A stretch of 64,000 nt of DNA from Psychrobacter pygoscelis. Its GTDB lineage: Bacteria; Pseudomonadota; Gammaproteobacteria; Pseudomonadales; Moraxellaceae. The translations under genes were made by a program, and so were the position numbers. The notes beneath the pieces are model-generated. The model did not search any database. It was not told the origin of the DNA and saw only the letters and a program-made list of their open reading frames with translations. Of the stretch, positions 8,698-17,662 are shown piece after piece. The stretch covers positions 186,001 through 250,000 of the forward strand of contig NZ_RQRU01000003.1 of the NCBI RefSeq assembly GCF_004335015.1, read 5' to 3'. Position 1 is the stretch's first letter, and each line of letters opens with the position of its first letter.

Positions 8698-9018
8698 ATG
8701 CAACTTTACCCTGTCACTTTCTTTAAAGCTTTGAGCGATCCAACCCGTCTAAAGCTGGTATTGTTGTTAAGGCAACATGAGCAGATGTGTGTCTGCGATT
8801 TGACACAGATTTTGGCGCAGCCGCAGCCGACTATCTCGCGGCATCTTAATCATCTAAAACGTGCCGGTATTTTGGTCAGTGAACGTCGGGGTACTTGGAT
8901 GTGGTATGCATTAGACCCCTCTTTACCTGATTGGTGCCAAGAGGTCATTCATAATATTAAGCTAGATAGTGATGTCTTGCTTGACTCAAATACAGGCTCA
9001 GATACAGAGTGCTGCTAG
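8698..9018 (+). CDS. arsR: Arsenite-responsive repressor ArsR
   Basis: The protein has 106 residues. It is a winged-helix SmtB/ArsR-family repressor: FFKALSDPTRLKLVLLL, then the metal-sensing MCVCDLTQIL with the paired cysteines that bind As(III), then QPTISRHLNHLKRAGILVSERRG as recognition helix and wing. The tail ends in a Cys pair. Arsenite releases it from DNA. It diverges from arsB. GGAAAAG precedes the ATG by seven bases. Confidence 0.95.
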   Translation: MQLYPVTFFKALSDPTRLKLVLLLRQHEQMCVCDLTQILAQPQPTISRHLNHLKRAGILVSERRGTWMWYALDPSLPDWCQEVIHNIKLDSDVLLDSNTGSDTECC

Positions 9019-9063
9019 CGAGTATCGTTAAGGCGTCAACCTGTTAGATTTGACACAAAGTCA

Positions 9064-9125
9064 CTGGAATAAATTTACGTCCGCCTCCGTCATCTCGTGG
9101 CTTCTAGCCAGTAAATTTATTCCAG
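9064..9125. repeat. Perfect 15-bp inverted repeat, 32-bp spacer
   Basis: CTGGAATAAATTTAC at 9064-9078 is matched exactly by its reverse complement at 9111-9125. It lies 45 bases after the arsR stop. Arms are AT-rich and no T-tract follows, so it is atypical for a Rho-independent terminator. It could be a mobile-element scar, a cruciform site or an RNA stem. Confidence 0.6.
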
Positions 9126-9382
9126 CTACTCTTTTACGTATCAGCTTTAAATAGGATTAATTAGATACGAGTTAACTCGCCTAGACGAGTAGACTGCCAA
9201 GATTGCCCTCAAGCATGACGAAGCACTAATCTAAGATAGCAAATCAAATATCCACCAAAACTTCGATATCACAGTAAAGCTCCATCAGCGCTACGGTAAG
9301 CTGCTGCCGACTATATCAGACGCAGAAGCAGCTAATTGATTTAGGATTTGAGCTAAATACTCACTTACTTTTAGTAGTCAGC
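9126..9382. other. Coding-like fragment, no intact gene
   Basis: A plus-strand frame ending at about 9341 reads FDITVKLHQRYGKLLPTISD in protein-like composition, but it has no start and stops quickly. A neighbouring frame takes over with KQLIDLGFEL. This looks like the decayed 5' part of the short frame at 9383-9553, broken by a frameshift. Confidence 0.35.
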
Positions 9383-9553
9383 ATGATTGTCATCGCTACC
9401 TATGGTCATGCCAAGTGGCGCCGCAATCCTCTGGGTAGACCAACTGCTAATAAATCACCAGACATTGATATAGAGTTTTATCCTGTTCTGACATCTGCAC
9501 CATTAGACTTAAAGCCTGTAATAGCCCTACCTTTTTCCCCTATAAATAACTAA
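9383..9553 (+). CDS. Small unassigned protein, possibly a fragment
   Basis: There are 56 codons with an ATG, starting MIVIATYGHAKWRRNPLGRP and Pro-rich toward the end. I recognise no family. Coding-like sequence continues upstream in the same frame (LGFELNTHLLLVV) without a start, so this may be the tail of a disrupted gene. No good ribosome-binding site was seen. Confidence 0.3.
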   Translation: MIVIATYGHAKWRRNPLGRPTANKSPDIDIEFYPVLTSAPLDLKPVIALPFSPINN

Positions 9554-9683
9554 CTTTAATAACTAATTTTCCATTAATTTCTTTAACTGTAAGATCTAAA
9601 ACTCTTAATTTAAAATCACCCATACGCTTGTAGTCGTGATCTTCTACATCTAACTGATATCTGAAATTATTGTCGTCATTTAA
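9540..9683 (-). pseudogene. 3' fragment of an unidentified gene
   Basis: On the minus strand a 47-codon open stretch reads FRYQLDVEDHDYKRMGDF then VLDLTVKEINGKLVIKVSYL before a TAG. It has the alternating hydrophobic and charged pattern of a real domain end. A stop lies just upstream and the only ATG is internal, so it looks like a truncated remnant ending against the cysA terminator. Confidence 0.35.
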
Positions 9684-9685
9684 TT

Positions 9686-9715
9686 AAAAAAGACCTGAGA
9701 TATCAGGTCTTTTTT
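9686..9715. terminator. Bidirectional Rho-independent terminator after cysA
   Basis: A perfect 13-bp stem (AAAAAAGACCTGA and complement) with loop GATA carries A/T runs on both sides. It ends the leftward sulfate importer operon 27 bp past the cysA stop. Confidence 0.92.
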
Positions 9716-9742
9716 AATGGCTAGAGAATACAATAAATTTGA

Positions 9743-10465
9743 TTAAACCAAGTCTAAGAAATCCGCGACGAACTCGCTAGCAGGATTGGCGATCAAGGTA
9801 GCTGGCGTGCCGACTTGCTCAATTGCACCATGGTTCATAACGACAATCTCATCCGAGACATCCCTAGCCTCTTCCTGATCATGGGTTACCATAATACTGG
9901 TCACCCCCAGTTCATGGTGGATATTTTTGAGCCAAGTCCTCAGCTCTTTTCGTACTTTGGCATCGAGTGCCCCAAAGGGTTCGTCAAGTAACAGCAATCT
10001 TGGCTTTACTGCTAAAGCGCGTGCTAAAGCAATACGTTGGCGCTGGCCACCAGAGAGTTGATGCGGATAAGCGTTTGCCAAGTTTGGTAACTGAACCAGT
10101 TCTAACAGTTCAGTGACTCGGCTTTGAATATCGGCCTTACTAGGTCGTTTGTCTTTTGGCAGCAGAGTCAAGCCAAAAGCGATATTGTCGGCGATGGTCT
10201 TATGACGGAACAACGCATAATGCTGAAACATAAAACCAATATGCCGCTTTTGCACTGGTGTATGGGTCACGTCTTCTCCATCGAATAGTATCTGACCATG
10301 ATCGGCGTATTCAAGACCAGCAATGATACGTAGTAAGGTGGTTTTTCCACAACCAGATGGCCCCAGTAAGGTCACCAATTTCCCTGTGGGAACACTAAGA
10401 CTAATATTATCTAAGGCGACAAAATTGCCAAATTTTTTGTTAACGTGTTGAATATCTATGCTCAT
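9743..10465 (-). CDS. cysA: Sulfate/thiosulfate ABC importer ATPase, short form
   Basis: The 240-residue ATPase powers the CysTW permease. Walker A GPSGCGKT lies at 35-42, the Q-loop at QHYALF, signature LSGGQ at 137-141, Walker B with DEPFGALD at 161-168 and the switch His195. Most CysA proteins run to about 350 residues with a C-terminal regulatory domain. Here the protein ends right after the nucleotide-binding domain and a terminator follows at once, so the short form is real rather than a missed frameshift. It is last in sbp-cysT-cysW-cysA, after a repeat-rich 130-bp spacer. Confidence 0.93.
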   Translation of the reverse strand: MSIDIQHVNKKFGNFVALDNISLSVPTGKLVTLLGPSGCGKTTLLRIIAGLEYADHGQILFDGEDVTHTPVQKRHIGFMFQHYALFRHKTIADNIAFGLTLLPKDKRPSKADIQSRVTELLELVQLPNLANAYPHQLSGGQRQRIALARALAVKPRLLLLDEPFGALDAKVRKELRTWLKNIHHELGVTSIMVTHDQEEARDVSDEIVVMNHGAIEQVGTPATLIANPASEFVADFLDLV

Positions 10466-10511
10466 TTTGCTTATGCTCTTTTGTTGCTGTAGTAATGAAT
10501 TATTTTAATTA

Positions 10512-10523
10512 CTTAGGCTATTT
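10512..10523 (+). promoter_or_regulatory. CTTAGGCTATTT motif upstream of cysA
   Basis: This exact 12-mer lies 47-58 bp upstream of the cysA start. The same 12-mer occurs upstream of sat and cysG and once near 57853. Its role is unknown; a sulfur-regulon site is one idea. Confidence 0.35.
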
Positions 10524-10556
10524 ATCTAGGTGCTTATACTTAGCATGTGGAGCTAT

Positions 10557-10592
10557 TACTTAGGTACAAGCCAATACTTAGGTACAAGCCAA
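10557..10592. repeat. Tandem 18-bp direct repeat after cysW
   Basis: TACTTAGGTACAAGCCAA occurs twice back to back, at 10557-10574 and 10575-10592, immediately after the cysW stop. Two looser ACTTAG units continue toward cysA (10538 and 10511), giving a degenerate array. Confidence 0.85.
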
Positions 10593-10595
10593 GCC

Positions 10596-11570
10596 TTAAA
10601 CCTCTTCAACTTTCACTCTGCTGTTTTTAAGTTCAAGATTATTGCTCACATCACTGGCTACAGTTGGCGTGGCGGTCACTAATGTCGGGGCAGTAATAGC
10701 CTCACGATTTTCACCTTTGGCATATTTGCGCGTCTGAAGCTTAGTCATAACTTGCTGAACCAGCAAAGTAATAAGGGCCAATGCTGCTAGCAGACTTGAT
10801 AAAGCAAAGGCAGCGGTAAAGTTATATTCATTGTACGCAATCTCTACCAATAGTGGCATGGTATTGGTCTCTCCGCGAATGTGCCCTGACACCACACTTA
10901 CCGCGCCAAACTCCCCCATTGCCCTAGCATTGGTGAGAATAAGTCCATATAACAGCGCCCACTTAATATTAGGTAAGGTTACGTGCCAGAAGACTTGCCA
11001 ACCAGACGCCCCTAGTGTCAGTGCCGCCTGCTCCTCACTATCGCCTTGTGATTGCATGAGCGGAATTAGCTCACGAGCAACAAAAGGAAAGGTGACGAAT
11101 AATGTCGCAAGAACAATACCAGGAACGGCGAATATCACCTGAATCCCCATGGATTCAAGCCAGCCTCCTACGGTAGAGTTTAAGCCAAACAACATGACGA
11201 ACATCAGACCGGCCACGACAGGCGACACCGAAAACGGTAAGTCTAATAGCGTAGTGACCAGCTGCTTACCTCTAAACTGATAACGCGTCACTAACCAAGC
11301 AATAGCAATCCCCATCACCATATTGATAGGCAATATTATAGCGGCAGTTAGTAAAGTCAGTTTGATCGCCGAGACTGCCTCTGGCTCTATTAATGAGGCA
11401 ACGTACAGCTCCCAACCACCTTTAAACGCCTCATAAAAGACTGCCAATAAAGGGACAACTAACATAACTATCATAAATAAAGTCGCGATAACGATAAAAG
11501 TACGACGAACCCAAGGGACGTCTCGAGTCGCCGCATTATTTTGATAGTCATAGCTATTGGAGATTTGCAT
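10596..11570 (-). CDS. cysW: Sulfate ABC importer permease CysW
   Basis: The 324-residue inner-membrane permease has six predicted helices and the coupling-loop region GASGWQVFWHVTLPNIKWALLYG that docks on CysA. GEFGAVSVVSGHIRGETNT is diagnostic for CysW. It forms the channel with CysT. The C-terminal 50 residues are a Thr/Val-rich cytosolic tail longer than usual. AGGAAG lies seven bases before the ATG. It is third in the operon. Confidence 0.94.
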   Translation of the reverse strand: MQISNSYDYQNNAATRDVPWVRRTFIVIATLFMIVMLVVPLLAVFYEAFKGGWELYVASLIEPEAVSAIKLTLLTAAIILPINMVMGIAIAWLVTRYQFRGKQLVTTLLDLPFSVSPVVAGLMFVMLFGLNSTVGGWLESMGIQVIFAVPGIVLATLFVTFPFVARELIPLMQSQGDSEEQAALTLGASGWQVFWHVTLPNIKWALLYGLILTNARAMGEFGAVSVVSGHIRGETNTMPLLVEIAYNEYNFTAAFALSSLLAALALITLLVQQVMTKLQTRKYAKGENREAITAPTLVTATPTVASDVSNNLELKNSRVKVEEV

Positions 11571-11666
11571 GAAGTTACTTCCTGAAGTGCTGATCTACGT
11601 TGTGGCTTGGTATTGAACTTGGTTTTAAATTCAGTTTTGAAGCTTGTATCTTAAATCGCTTAGGGC

Positions 11667-12557
11667 TTACTTGGCGCCAACTCGTCGCGACAATCGCCAC
11701 TGCAATAGATTAATAGCTAATAGAATAATGAACGATATCATGAGCATAAATAAAGCTACTGCCGATGCACCTTGGATGTCGAACTGCTCTAGCTTACTAA
11801 TAATAATCAGCGGTAGTATCTCTGATTGCATAGGAATATTGCCCGCGATGAAGATGACAGAGCCATACTCACCTGTTGCCCGAGCAAACATCATCCCTGC
11901 ACCCATTAATAGCGCTGGTAATAATTCTGGTAATATCACCGTTCGAAAAGTAGTCAATCGGCTAGCGCCTAAGACGGCAGCAGCCTCTTCAAATTCTACC
12001 GACAGCTCTTCTAATACAGGCTGAACGGCGCGAACAATAAAGGGAAAGCTGACAACGACCAAAGCCAGCCAGATGCCCAGTGGCGTAAAGGCCACCTGAA
12101 TACCTAACTTAGCAAACCACTGACCAATCAAGCCATTGGGTGCGTACAGAGTCGCTAGCGAGATACCGGTCACAGCCGTGGGTAAAGCAAATGGCAAGTC
12201 AACTAAAGCGTTAATTAATGACTTACCCCAAAATTCGTAGCGCACTAACACCCAAGCCACTAGAGTACCGAAGACCATATTAGTGAGCATCGCATAAAAC
12301 GACATCTTTAATGACAGCACAATAGCGGCGGTCACTTGCGGCTGGCTAATGGTCTGCCAAAACCCTGCCCAGCCCATCTGTGAGGTGGTAAATGCCATCA
12401 TTGCAAAGGGCAATACCACAAGTAGTGAGAGACTTAGAACGGTGATACCCATTGACAGGCCAAAGCCTGGCAAGACATTGCGCTCTCGCAATCGAGTAAG
12501 CCAAGAGCGCTTAACATAAGCCCCTTTGGCGGTATTTGGCGTTGATGGATGTGTCAT
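11667..12557 (-). CDS. cysT: Sulfate ABC importer permease CysT (CysU)
   Basis: The 296-residue inner-membrane permease has the sulfate-family marks LPFALPTAVTGISLATLYA, then GASRLTTFRTVILPELLPAL as the ATPase-coupling loop and ATGEYGSVIFIAGNIPMQSEI. It pairs with CysW. The gene follows sbp after a spacer with a strong hairpin, and cysW follows 96 bp later, consistent with one operon whose first gene is expressed at a higher level. Confidence 0.94.
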   Translation of the reverse strand: MTHPSTPNTAKGAYVKRSWLTRLRERNVLPGFGLSMGITVLSLSLLVVLPFAMMAFTTSQMGWAGFWQTISQPQVTAAIVLSLKMSFYAMLTNMVFGTLVAWVLVRYEFWGKSLINALVDLPFALPTAVTGISLATLYAPNGLIGQWFAKLGIQVAFTPLGIWLALVVVSFPFIVRAVQPVLEELSVEFEEAAAVLGASRLTTFRTVILPELLPALLMGAGMMFARATGEYGSVIFIAGNIPMQSEILPLIIISKLEQFDIQGASAVALFMLMISFIILLAINLLQWRLSRRVGAK

Positions 12558-12615
12558 TAATGTCTCAAAGCCTTACTGATTTTAGTAGTAGATAATACTG
12601 GTAATAGACAATACT

Positions 12616-12655
12616 GAGTAATCATAGCCTACTTGTATTAAGGTTATGATTACTC
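12616..12655 (-). other. Intergenic stem-loop between sbp and cysT
   Basis: GAGTAATCATA and TATGATTACTC are perfect 11-base arms, extendable to 15 with one mismatch, around a 10-base loop. No T-tract follows on the transcribed strand, so it is better read as an mRNA-stabilising or processing hairpin than as a terminator. Confidence 0.7.
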
Positions 12656-12713
12656 TTGGAATACTATGGTAGTTAGCGCATTGGTAATGAATGCAAGTTA
12701 CTTGCGAGCACTA

Positions 12714-13847
12714 TTACTGGGGATTGTTAGTAGCCAATTGATCAAATACCCCACCATCGCTAAAGAAGTTACTCATAATCTCATCCCAAGTACCAAAGGC
12801 ATCGTTAGGACGGAAGGTATCGACTGGTGGTAGCTTGTCACTGTTGGCAGCTAATACACTCTGAACACTAGGACGCAAGTACAGATCAGCAGCCAACTGC
12901 TGAGCAGGCTCGCTCCATAGATAGTCGAGATAGGCTTTTGCTGCATCAGTAGTTCCTTTTTTGTCCGTTACGCTATTGACGACAGCGACCGGACTTTCAG
13001 ACTTGATAGAGTATTTTGGGTAGACGATATCTACTTGGCCTTGGCCAAATTTTGTAGCGGCTAGATTAGCCTCATTCTCAAAAGTGATGAGAACATCACC
13101 AATATTGCGCTGAACGAAAGTTGTCGTTGCTGCACGGCCGCCGTTTTCGTAGACTTTGACATTCTTGAGCATGTCTTTGACGTAGCCTTGAGCTTGTGAT
13201 TCGTCATTATTAAAGGCATGTAGACCGTAGCCATAAGCCCCTAAGAATGCATAGCGACCATTACCTGTCACTTTAGGGTTAGCCATGACGATCTCAAGGC
13301 CTGGCTTGGTCAGATCCTGCCAATCATTGATGGCTTTCGGGTTATCTTTACGCACCAAGAATACGATAGTACTGGTAAAGGGCACTGCATGATCTGGAAA
13401 CTGAGCTTCCCAATCATCAGCGACCAAACCTTTCTTCTGTAGTAGCTCAATGTCTGAGCCTTGGTTCATGGTAGCGACATCAGCTTGTAGACCATTAGCA
13501 ACAGACAAGGCTTGCTTACTTGAGCCGCCATGAGATTGCTTAATACTAATATTGACACCTGGATTCTCACTCTTATAGTGCTCTATGAACATTGGGTTAT
13601 AGTCTTTATAAAAGTCTCGCGCCACATCATAAGAGACGTTTAACAGCTCAATATCTTGGCCATCAGTAGCCGCGGCAGGCGCTTCGCTATCTGCTGTGGC
13701 AGTCTCTTCACTAGGTGTCTTATTACATGCCGTTAAGCTCAATGCAGCAGCAGCGATCGCGGCCGTAGATATGACTTTTGCATAAGTAAAATAACTAGCA
13801 TGATTATGGCTTTGTGGTAATGTTGACTTGTTTATTGATATTTTCAT
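12714..13847 (-). CDS. sbp: Sulfate-binding lipoprotein, operon copy
   Basis: The 377-residue periplasmic receptor of the importer has a signal segment ending in lipobox LTAC (Cys near residue 41), so it is probably lipid-anchored. NVSYDVARDFYKDYNP is the family signature. KQSHGGSSKQALSVANGLQA and NGGRAATTTFVQRNIGDVLI line the sulfate site. An N-terminal stretch of about 25 residues precedes the hydrophobic signal core. GAGGTCATT before the ATG supports this start. It is first in sbp-cysT-cysW-cysA. A close paralogue lies upstream. Confidence 0.94.
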   Translation of the reverse strand: MKISINKSTLPQSHNHASYFTYAKVISTAAIAAAALSLTACNKTPSEETATADSEAPAAATDGQDIELLNVSYDVARDFYKDYNPMFIEHYKSENPGVNISIKQSHGGSSKQALSVANGLQADVATMNQGSDIELLQKKGLVADDWEAQFPDHAVPFTSTIVFLVRKDNPKAINDWQDLTKPGLEIVMANPKVTGNGRYAFLGAYGYGLHAFNNDESQAQGYVKDMLKNVKVYENGGRAATTTFVQRNIGDVLITFENEANLAATKFGQGQVDIVYPKYSIKSESPVAVVNSVTDKKGTTDAAKAYLDYLWSEPAQQLAADLYLRPSVQSVLAANSDKLPPVDTFRPNDAFGTWDEIMSNFFSDGGVFDQLATNNPQ

Positions 13848-14203
13848 AATGACCTCAATGCGCAGAGCGCCTTTTAATATTCAGCTAATATTCAAATCAT
13901 ATTTAACAGATAGATATTTAAAGGCTAATTATTTGGATGACAGTTATCTAATTTGATGCGCCCATGCTAGCAGTGGTTAGTTATTATGTTTAATGATGAA
14001 TAAGGGTATCGTAGTGAAGAAAAGGAATATAAGATGATGGATTTAGTATGCAGTCTTGAATACTGCTAAGCATGAAATACAATATAGATGCCAAAAAGGT
14101 GACTGTTATTAGTCACCTTCTTATTTATACAGATAAATCTAAATAATCATTAGCGATATTGAATATAACGACCCAGCTATCACGCCTTATTATGACACTG
14201 TAT
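13848..14203. other. Spacer between the two sbp genes
   Basis: No gene is seen. The half nearest sbp should hold the promoter of the importer operon, and the other half carries the terminator of the upstream sbp paralogue at 14093-14119. Confidence 0.55.
14093..14119 (-). terminator. Terminator of the second sbp gene
   Basis: AAGGTGACT and AGTCACCTT form a perfect 9-bp stem with a 6-base loop, followed on the minus strand by five T. It separates the second sbp gene from the importer operon, giving two transcription units. Confidence 0.85.
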
Positions 14204-15358
14204 CTATGACGCTCCATCAACAGCGCTATTTTTGGCTAACTTATCAAACTCCCCTCCTTCTACAAAGAAGGTCTGCATGATTTGTGGCCAAGGGCCAAAT
14301 ACTTCAACAGGGTTAAACATCTCAATATTGGGAAGCGTGGCTTCATACTTGGCTAATACTTGAGGATCGCTTGGTCGTAAATAAAGCTTGGCCATTTGCT
14401 CTTGAGCAGATTGATCCCAAAGAGACTGCAAGTAATCATGCGCCACTTCACGTGTTCCTTTTTTAGCAGCCACCTTATCTACCACAGCCACAGGATTATC
14501 TATGCGAATAGAGTAACTCGGATATATCACCTCTACTTGACCCTTGGCGAACTTATCAGCCACTTGATGCGCCTCATTCTCTGTCGTGATTAGCACATCT
14601 CCCATACCCCGCTGCGTGAATGTGGTAGTAGCAGCGCGTGAGCCATTATCATAAGTGACGATATTAGCTAATAATTGATGAATGTAGCGATTAGTGGCTT
14701 GCTGATTATTGTCAAACTGCTTTAAGGCAGCACCATAAGCAGCTAAAAAAGCATATCGAGCCGTACCACTGGTCTTAGGGTTGGGCATGACTACCGCTAT
14801 GTCTGAGCGACTCAAGTCTTGCCAATCATTAATATGCTTTGGATTGTCCGTTCTTACCAAGAACACTATCGTACTGGTATAAGGAACAGCGAGATTGGGG
14901 AAGGCTTGCTGCCAATTGGCATCTACTACGCCTTTTTCTACCAGCAATTCGATATCAGTCTCTTGGTTCATGGTCACTACATCAGCTTGTAGGCCGTTGG
15001 CGACAGACAAGGCTTGCTTACTTGAACCACCATGTGATTGACCAATATGAACGCTGACTCCAGGATGGGCCTCTTGATATGTCTGAATAAATTCAGGGTT
15101 GTAGTCTTTGTAAAAATCTCGTGATACATCATATGAGACATTCAGCAAGTTAATCTTTTGCGCCGCAGAACCATCACTGCCACTATTGGTACTGGTATTA
15201 GAGGGAGCCTGATCACAGCCTGATAACACAGTCATCATAGTTAGCAGAGCCGCAATGCCTAGTTTCTCGGTTACCTTCAACGGCATGACTGAAGATAATG
15301 CTGCTAAATGGAATTTTAGGAACTCGGATAAGGTGAGATGGGCGACTTTGGCAGGCAT
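14204..15358 (-). CDS. Sulfate-binding lipoprotein, second copy
   Basis: The 384-residue paralogue of the neighbouring Sbp keeps NVSYDVSRDFYKDYNPEF and GQSHGGSSKQALSVANGLQA. The lipobox is LSGC, near residue 49, with an unusually long segment ahead of the signal core. An internal ATG at 15286 would give a conventional signal peptide, but GAGGT lies at ideal spacing before the upstream ATG. It is probably an alternative receptor for CysTWA, perhaps with different affinity or oxyanion preference. It is monocistronic, with a terminator downstream. Confidence 0.92.
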   Translation of the reverse strand: MPAKVAHLTLSEFLKFHLAALSSVMPLKVTEKLGIAALLTMMTVLSGCDQAPSNTSTNSGSDGSAAQKINLLNVSYDVSRDFYKDYNPEFIQTYQEAHPGVSVHIGQSHGGSSKQALSVANGLQADVVTMNQETDIELLVEKGVVDANWQQAFPNLAVPYTSTIVFLVRTDNPKHINDWQDLSRSDIAVVMPNPKTSGTARYAFLAAYGAALKQFDNNQQATNRYIHQLLANIVTYDNGSRAATTTFTQRGMGDVLITTENEAHQVADKFAKGQVEVIYPSYSIRIDNPVAVVDKVAAKKGTREVAHDYLQSLWDQSAQEQMAKLYLRPSDPQVLAKYEATLPNIEMFNPVEVFGPWPQIMQTFFVEGGEFDKLAKNSAVDGAS

Positions 15359-15632
15359 TTTGACCTCTATAAATAATATATATTTAAAACTGAGTAATGC
15401 CGATATGCTAACAGTAGTGTGGATTCTTCTTTAAAGATATATTTAGCTATCGAAAGATTAAAACGGAATAATTAACCAAAATCGCTTTGGTTTATAAATA
15501 TGGTCATACTATTTATTCGTATCAAACAAGATATAGAACTAATTTTAATCAACAAAATTTTATATTATTAGGCATAATAACTTGGCTGAATCTTACTTTA
15601 GCTTTAATTAAGTGACATTATGAGGAAGTTAC

Positions 15633-16244
15633 ATGAATTTAGAAAAACCAATCAAAGCGGATGAGATAAATCCTTATCAAGCACCGCTTACCCAGACCAG
15701 ACCATCATCTGTAGACGCTGCCAAACACTATTATGTGGTCTCTGCAAAGAAGTTCTTCGCTCTTTTTTTTGCCACACTAGGTTTATATACCCTTTATTGG
15801 TTTTGGGAAAACTGGACAATTTGGAAGCAGCGTACCGGAGATAGTATCTGGCCGGTCCCCAGAGCCATATTTAATATATTTTTTGTTCATAGCTTATTTA
15901 AAAAGATACATTCTGACGCCTCGCAGGTGTCTAGCTCATCATTACCTAGTCTACAGCTCCCTGCCACTATATTTATACTCTGCCAGATAGCCATTAATGT
16001 TAGTGATAGTCTAGTATCTGATGCTACGGTTACGCCAGGTATGCTGCTGCTAATCCTGCTATTAGCCATTAGCTCATGGTGTTTATGGTTAGGGCAAAAA
16101 CAAGCGAATATAGCCAGTTTAGATAATGAAGGCAGCCAAAATAGCAAATTCACGGTTGCCAATTATATATGGTTGGTGCTTGGGTCGATATTTTGGATAC
16201 TTATTTTTATTGGGATGGTTAGCGAATCAATGAGGTTGGTATAA
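15633..16244 (+). CDS. Predicted inner-membrane protein, unknown function
   Basis: The protein has 203 residues. A short cytosolic N-terminus (NPYQAP) leads into KKFFALFFATLGLYTLYWFW. About four hydrophobic helices follow, including near residues 105-125, 130-150 and 175-200. The YxVSxxKFxxLFxxTLGLYxxYW pattern is familiar from uncharacterised gamma-proteobacterial membrane proteins, but I assign no function. GAGGAAG precedes the ATG. It is alone on the plus strand within the cysteine cluster. Confidence 0.8.
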   Translation: MNLEKPIKADEINPYQAPLTQTRPSSVDAAKHYYVVSAKKFFALFFATLGLYTLYWFWENWTIWKQRTGDSIWPVPRAIFNIFFVHSLFKKIHSDASQVSSSSLPSLQLPATIFILCQIAINVSDSLVSDATVTPGMLLLILLLAISSWCLWLGQKQANIASLDNEGSQNSKFTVANYIWLVLGSIFWILIFIGMVSESMRLV

Positions 16245-16335
16245 GCTAGGTGATAAATTAATATTCTAAAAGGCTCGTTAATCATGACTATCTTTGGGCT
16301 ATAAGGCACCCATTAAAAGGTCAAAGGTCAGTACC

Positions 16336-16368
16336 AAAAAGGCCAGCACACTCGGTACTGGCCTTTTT
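16336..16368. terminator. Bidirectional terminator between membrane protein and sat
   Basis: AAAAAGGCCAG and CTGGCCTTTTT form a perfect 11-bp stem with A/T runs on both sides. It serves the two convergent genes. Confidence 0.9.
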
Positions 16369-16387
16369 ACTGACTAAAATTTATTCA

Positions 16388-17662
16388 CTATACCGCCGAT
16401 GCACCAGTCAGCTTCACCTCCGCGCGGTCCTCTTTGGCAATACCTGCATAGTACTCTCTTAGGATGGCCAATACTTCAGGACGACTAAAGTTGTCAGGTA
16501 CGTCGTCATCTTCAGATAGCGCTTTACGCAGCTTGGTGCCTGAGACTTTGACATGGTGCTCAGCATCGTGTGGGCAAGTCTTGGTAGAGGCCATAGCTTG
16601 GCAAGCGTTACACCAGAAGGTCCAGTCAATCTTTAAAGGTTTGGTCTGCATGGCATCACGGTCGATGACATCGAAAATCGCTTGAGCATCAAATGGGCCG
16701 TAGTAATCCCCTACTCCAGCGTGATCACGACCGACGATCAGATGGCTACAACCATAGTTTTGACGGAATAAAGCGTGAAGCAATGCTTCACGAGGCCCAG
16801 CATAGCGCATATCTAATGGGTAGCCTGCTTGGATTACCGTGTCTTTCTTAAAATAATTATCGATTAGCGTGCGGATGGCTTCTTGGCGAACTTCGGCAGG
16901 AATATCGCCTGGCTTTAGCGCACCAAGTAGCGAGTGAATCATCACACCATCACAGATCTCGATAGCAATCTTTGCAAGATACTCATGTGAGCGGTGCATA
17001 GGATTGCGTGTCTGGAAAGCAGCGACCGTTTGCCAGTTTTTCTCTTCGAACAGGGCTCTGGTCTCAGCTGGAGTTTTATAAATTTCAGGATATAGCGTCG
17101 GGAACTCGCCTTGACTGAGTACCTCGACTTTACCTGCGACATTCACCTCACCTTGCTCTAGCACTTGCTTTACACCTGGGTGAGTCGCGTCAGTGGTAGT
17201 AAATACTTGCTGACATTCATGATCTTTATCAATTTTATAAGTCTCTTCGACCGTCAAGATACCCATGATCTCACCATCGTCAGCCACTAACGCTACCTTA
17301 TCGCCTTGATTAAGGGTGCTTGCAAGCTGCTCAGAGGTGGATAAAGTAATAGGAATAGGCCAAAACAGTCCTGCATTGTCGCCACTTTTGAGTGTCATGT
17401 CATCAACCACACCTTGCCAGTCTGCTTGATTCATAAAGCCATCTAGCGGTGTGAAGCCGCCTATACCGAGCATAATAAGGTCGCCACGCTCTCTAGAGCT
17501 TAAGGTAATTTGCGGTAAGCTTTTGGCAAGCTCTAATGCTTGTTGATGAGCTGCACCTTCTAATAGTAAGGGTTTTAACTCCTTACTACCATGAGGGGGT
17601 ACTATGGCAGTTTTACCAAGACGTTGAACGGGTTTTTGTGTGTTAGCTGTGGGGGTAGTCAT
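16388..17662 (-). CDS. sat: Sulfate adenylyltransferase (ATP sulfurylase), Sat type
   Basis: The 424-residue enzyme makes APS from ATP and sulfate in the cytosol. The HxxH-type active site is [10 protein letters not shown] (Q217 to H226). [16 protein letters not shown] is the second catalytic region, and [17 protein letters not shown] is a Cys-rich segment found in bacterial Sat. This homo-oligomeric type replaces the GTP-linked CysDN of enteric bacteria. No kinase domain is fused. It is divergent from the sulfite reductase, with the 12-mer motif about 57 bp upstream. Confidence 0.95.
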   Translation of the reverse strand: MTTPTANTQKPVQRLGKTAIVPPHGSKELKPLLLEGAAHQQALELAKSLPQITLSSRERGDLIMLGIGGFTPLDGFMNQADWQGVVDDMTLKSGDNAGLFWPIPITLSTSEQLASTLNQGDKVALVADDGEIMGILTVEETYKIDKDHECQQVFTTTDATHPGVKQVLEQGEVNVAGKVEVLSQGEFPTLYPEIYKTPAETRALFEEKNWQTVAAFQTRNPMHRSHEYLAKIAIEICDGVMIHSLLGALKPGDIPAEVRQEAIRTLIDNYFKKDTVIQAGYPLDMRYAGPREALLHALFRQNYGCSHLIVGRDHAGVGDYYGPFDAQAIFDVIDRDAMQTKPLKIDWTFWCNACQAMASTKTCPHDAEHHVKVSGTKLRKALSEDDDVPDNFSRPEVLAILREYYAGIAKEDRAEVKLTGASAV

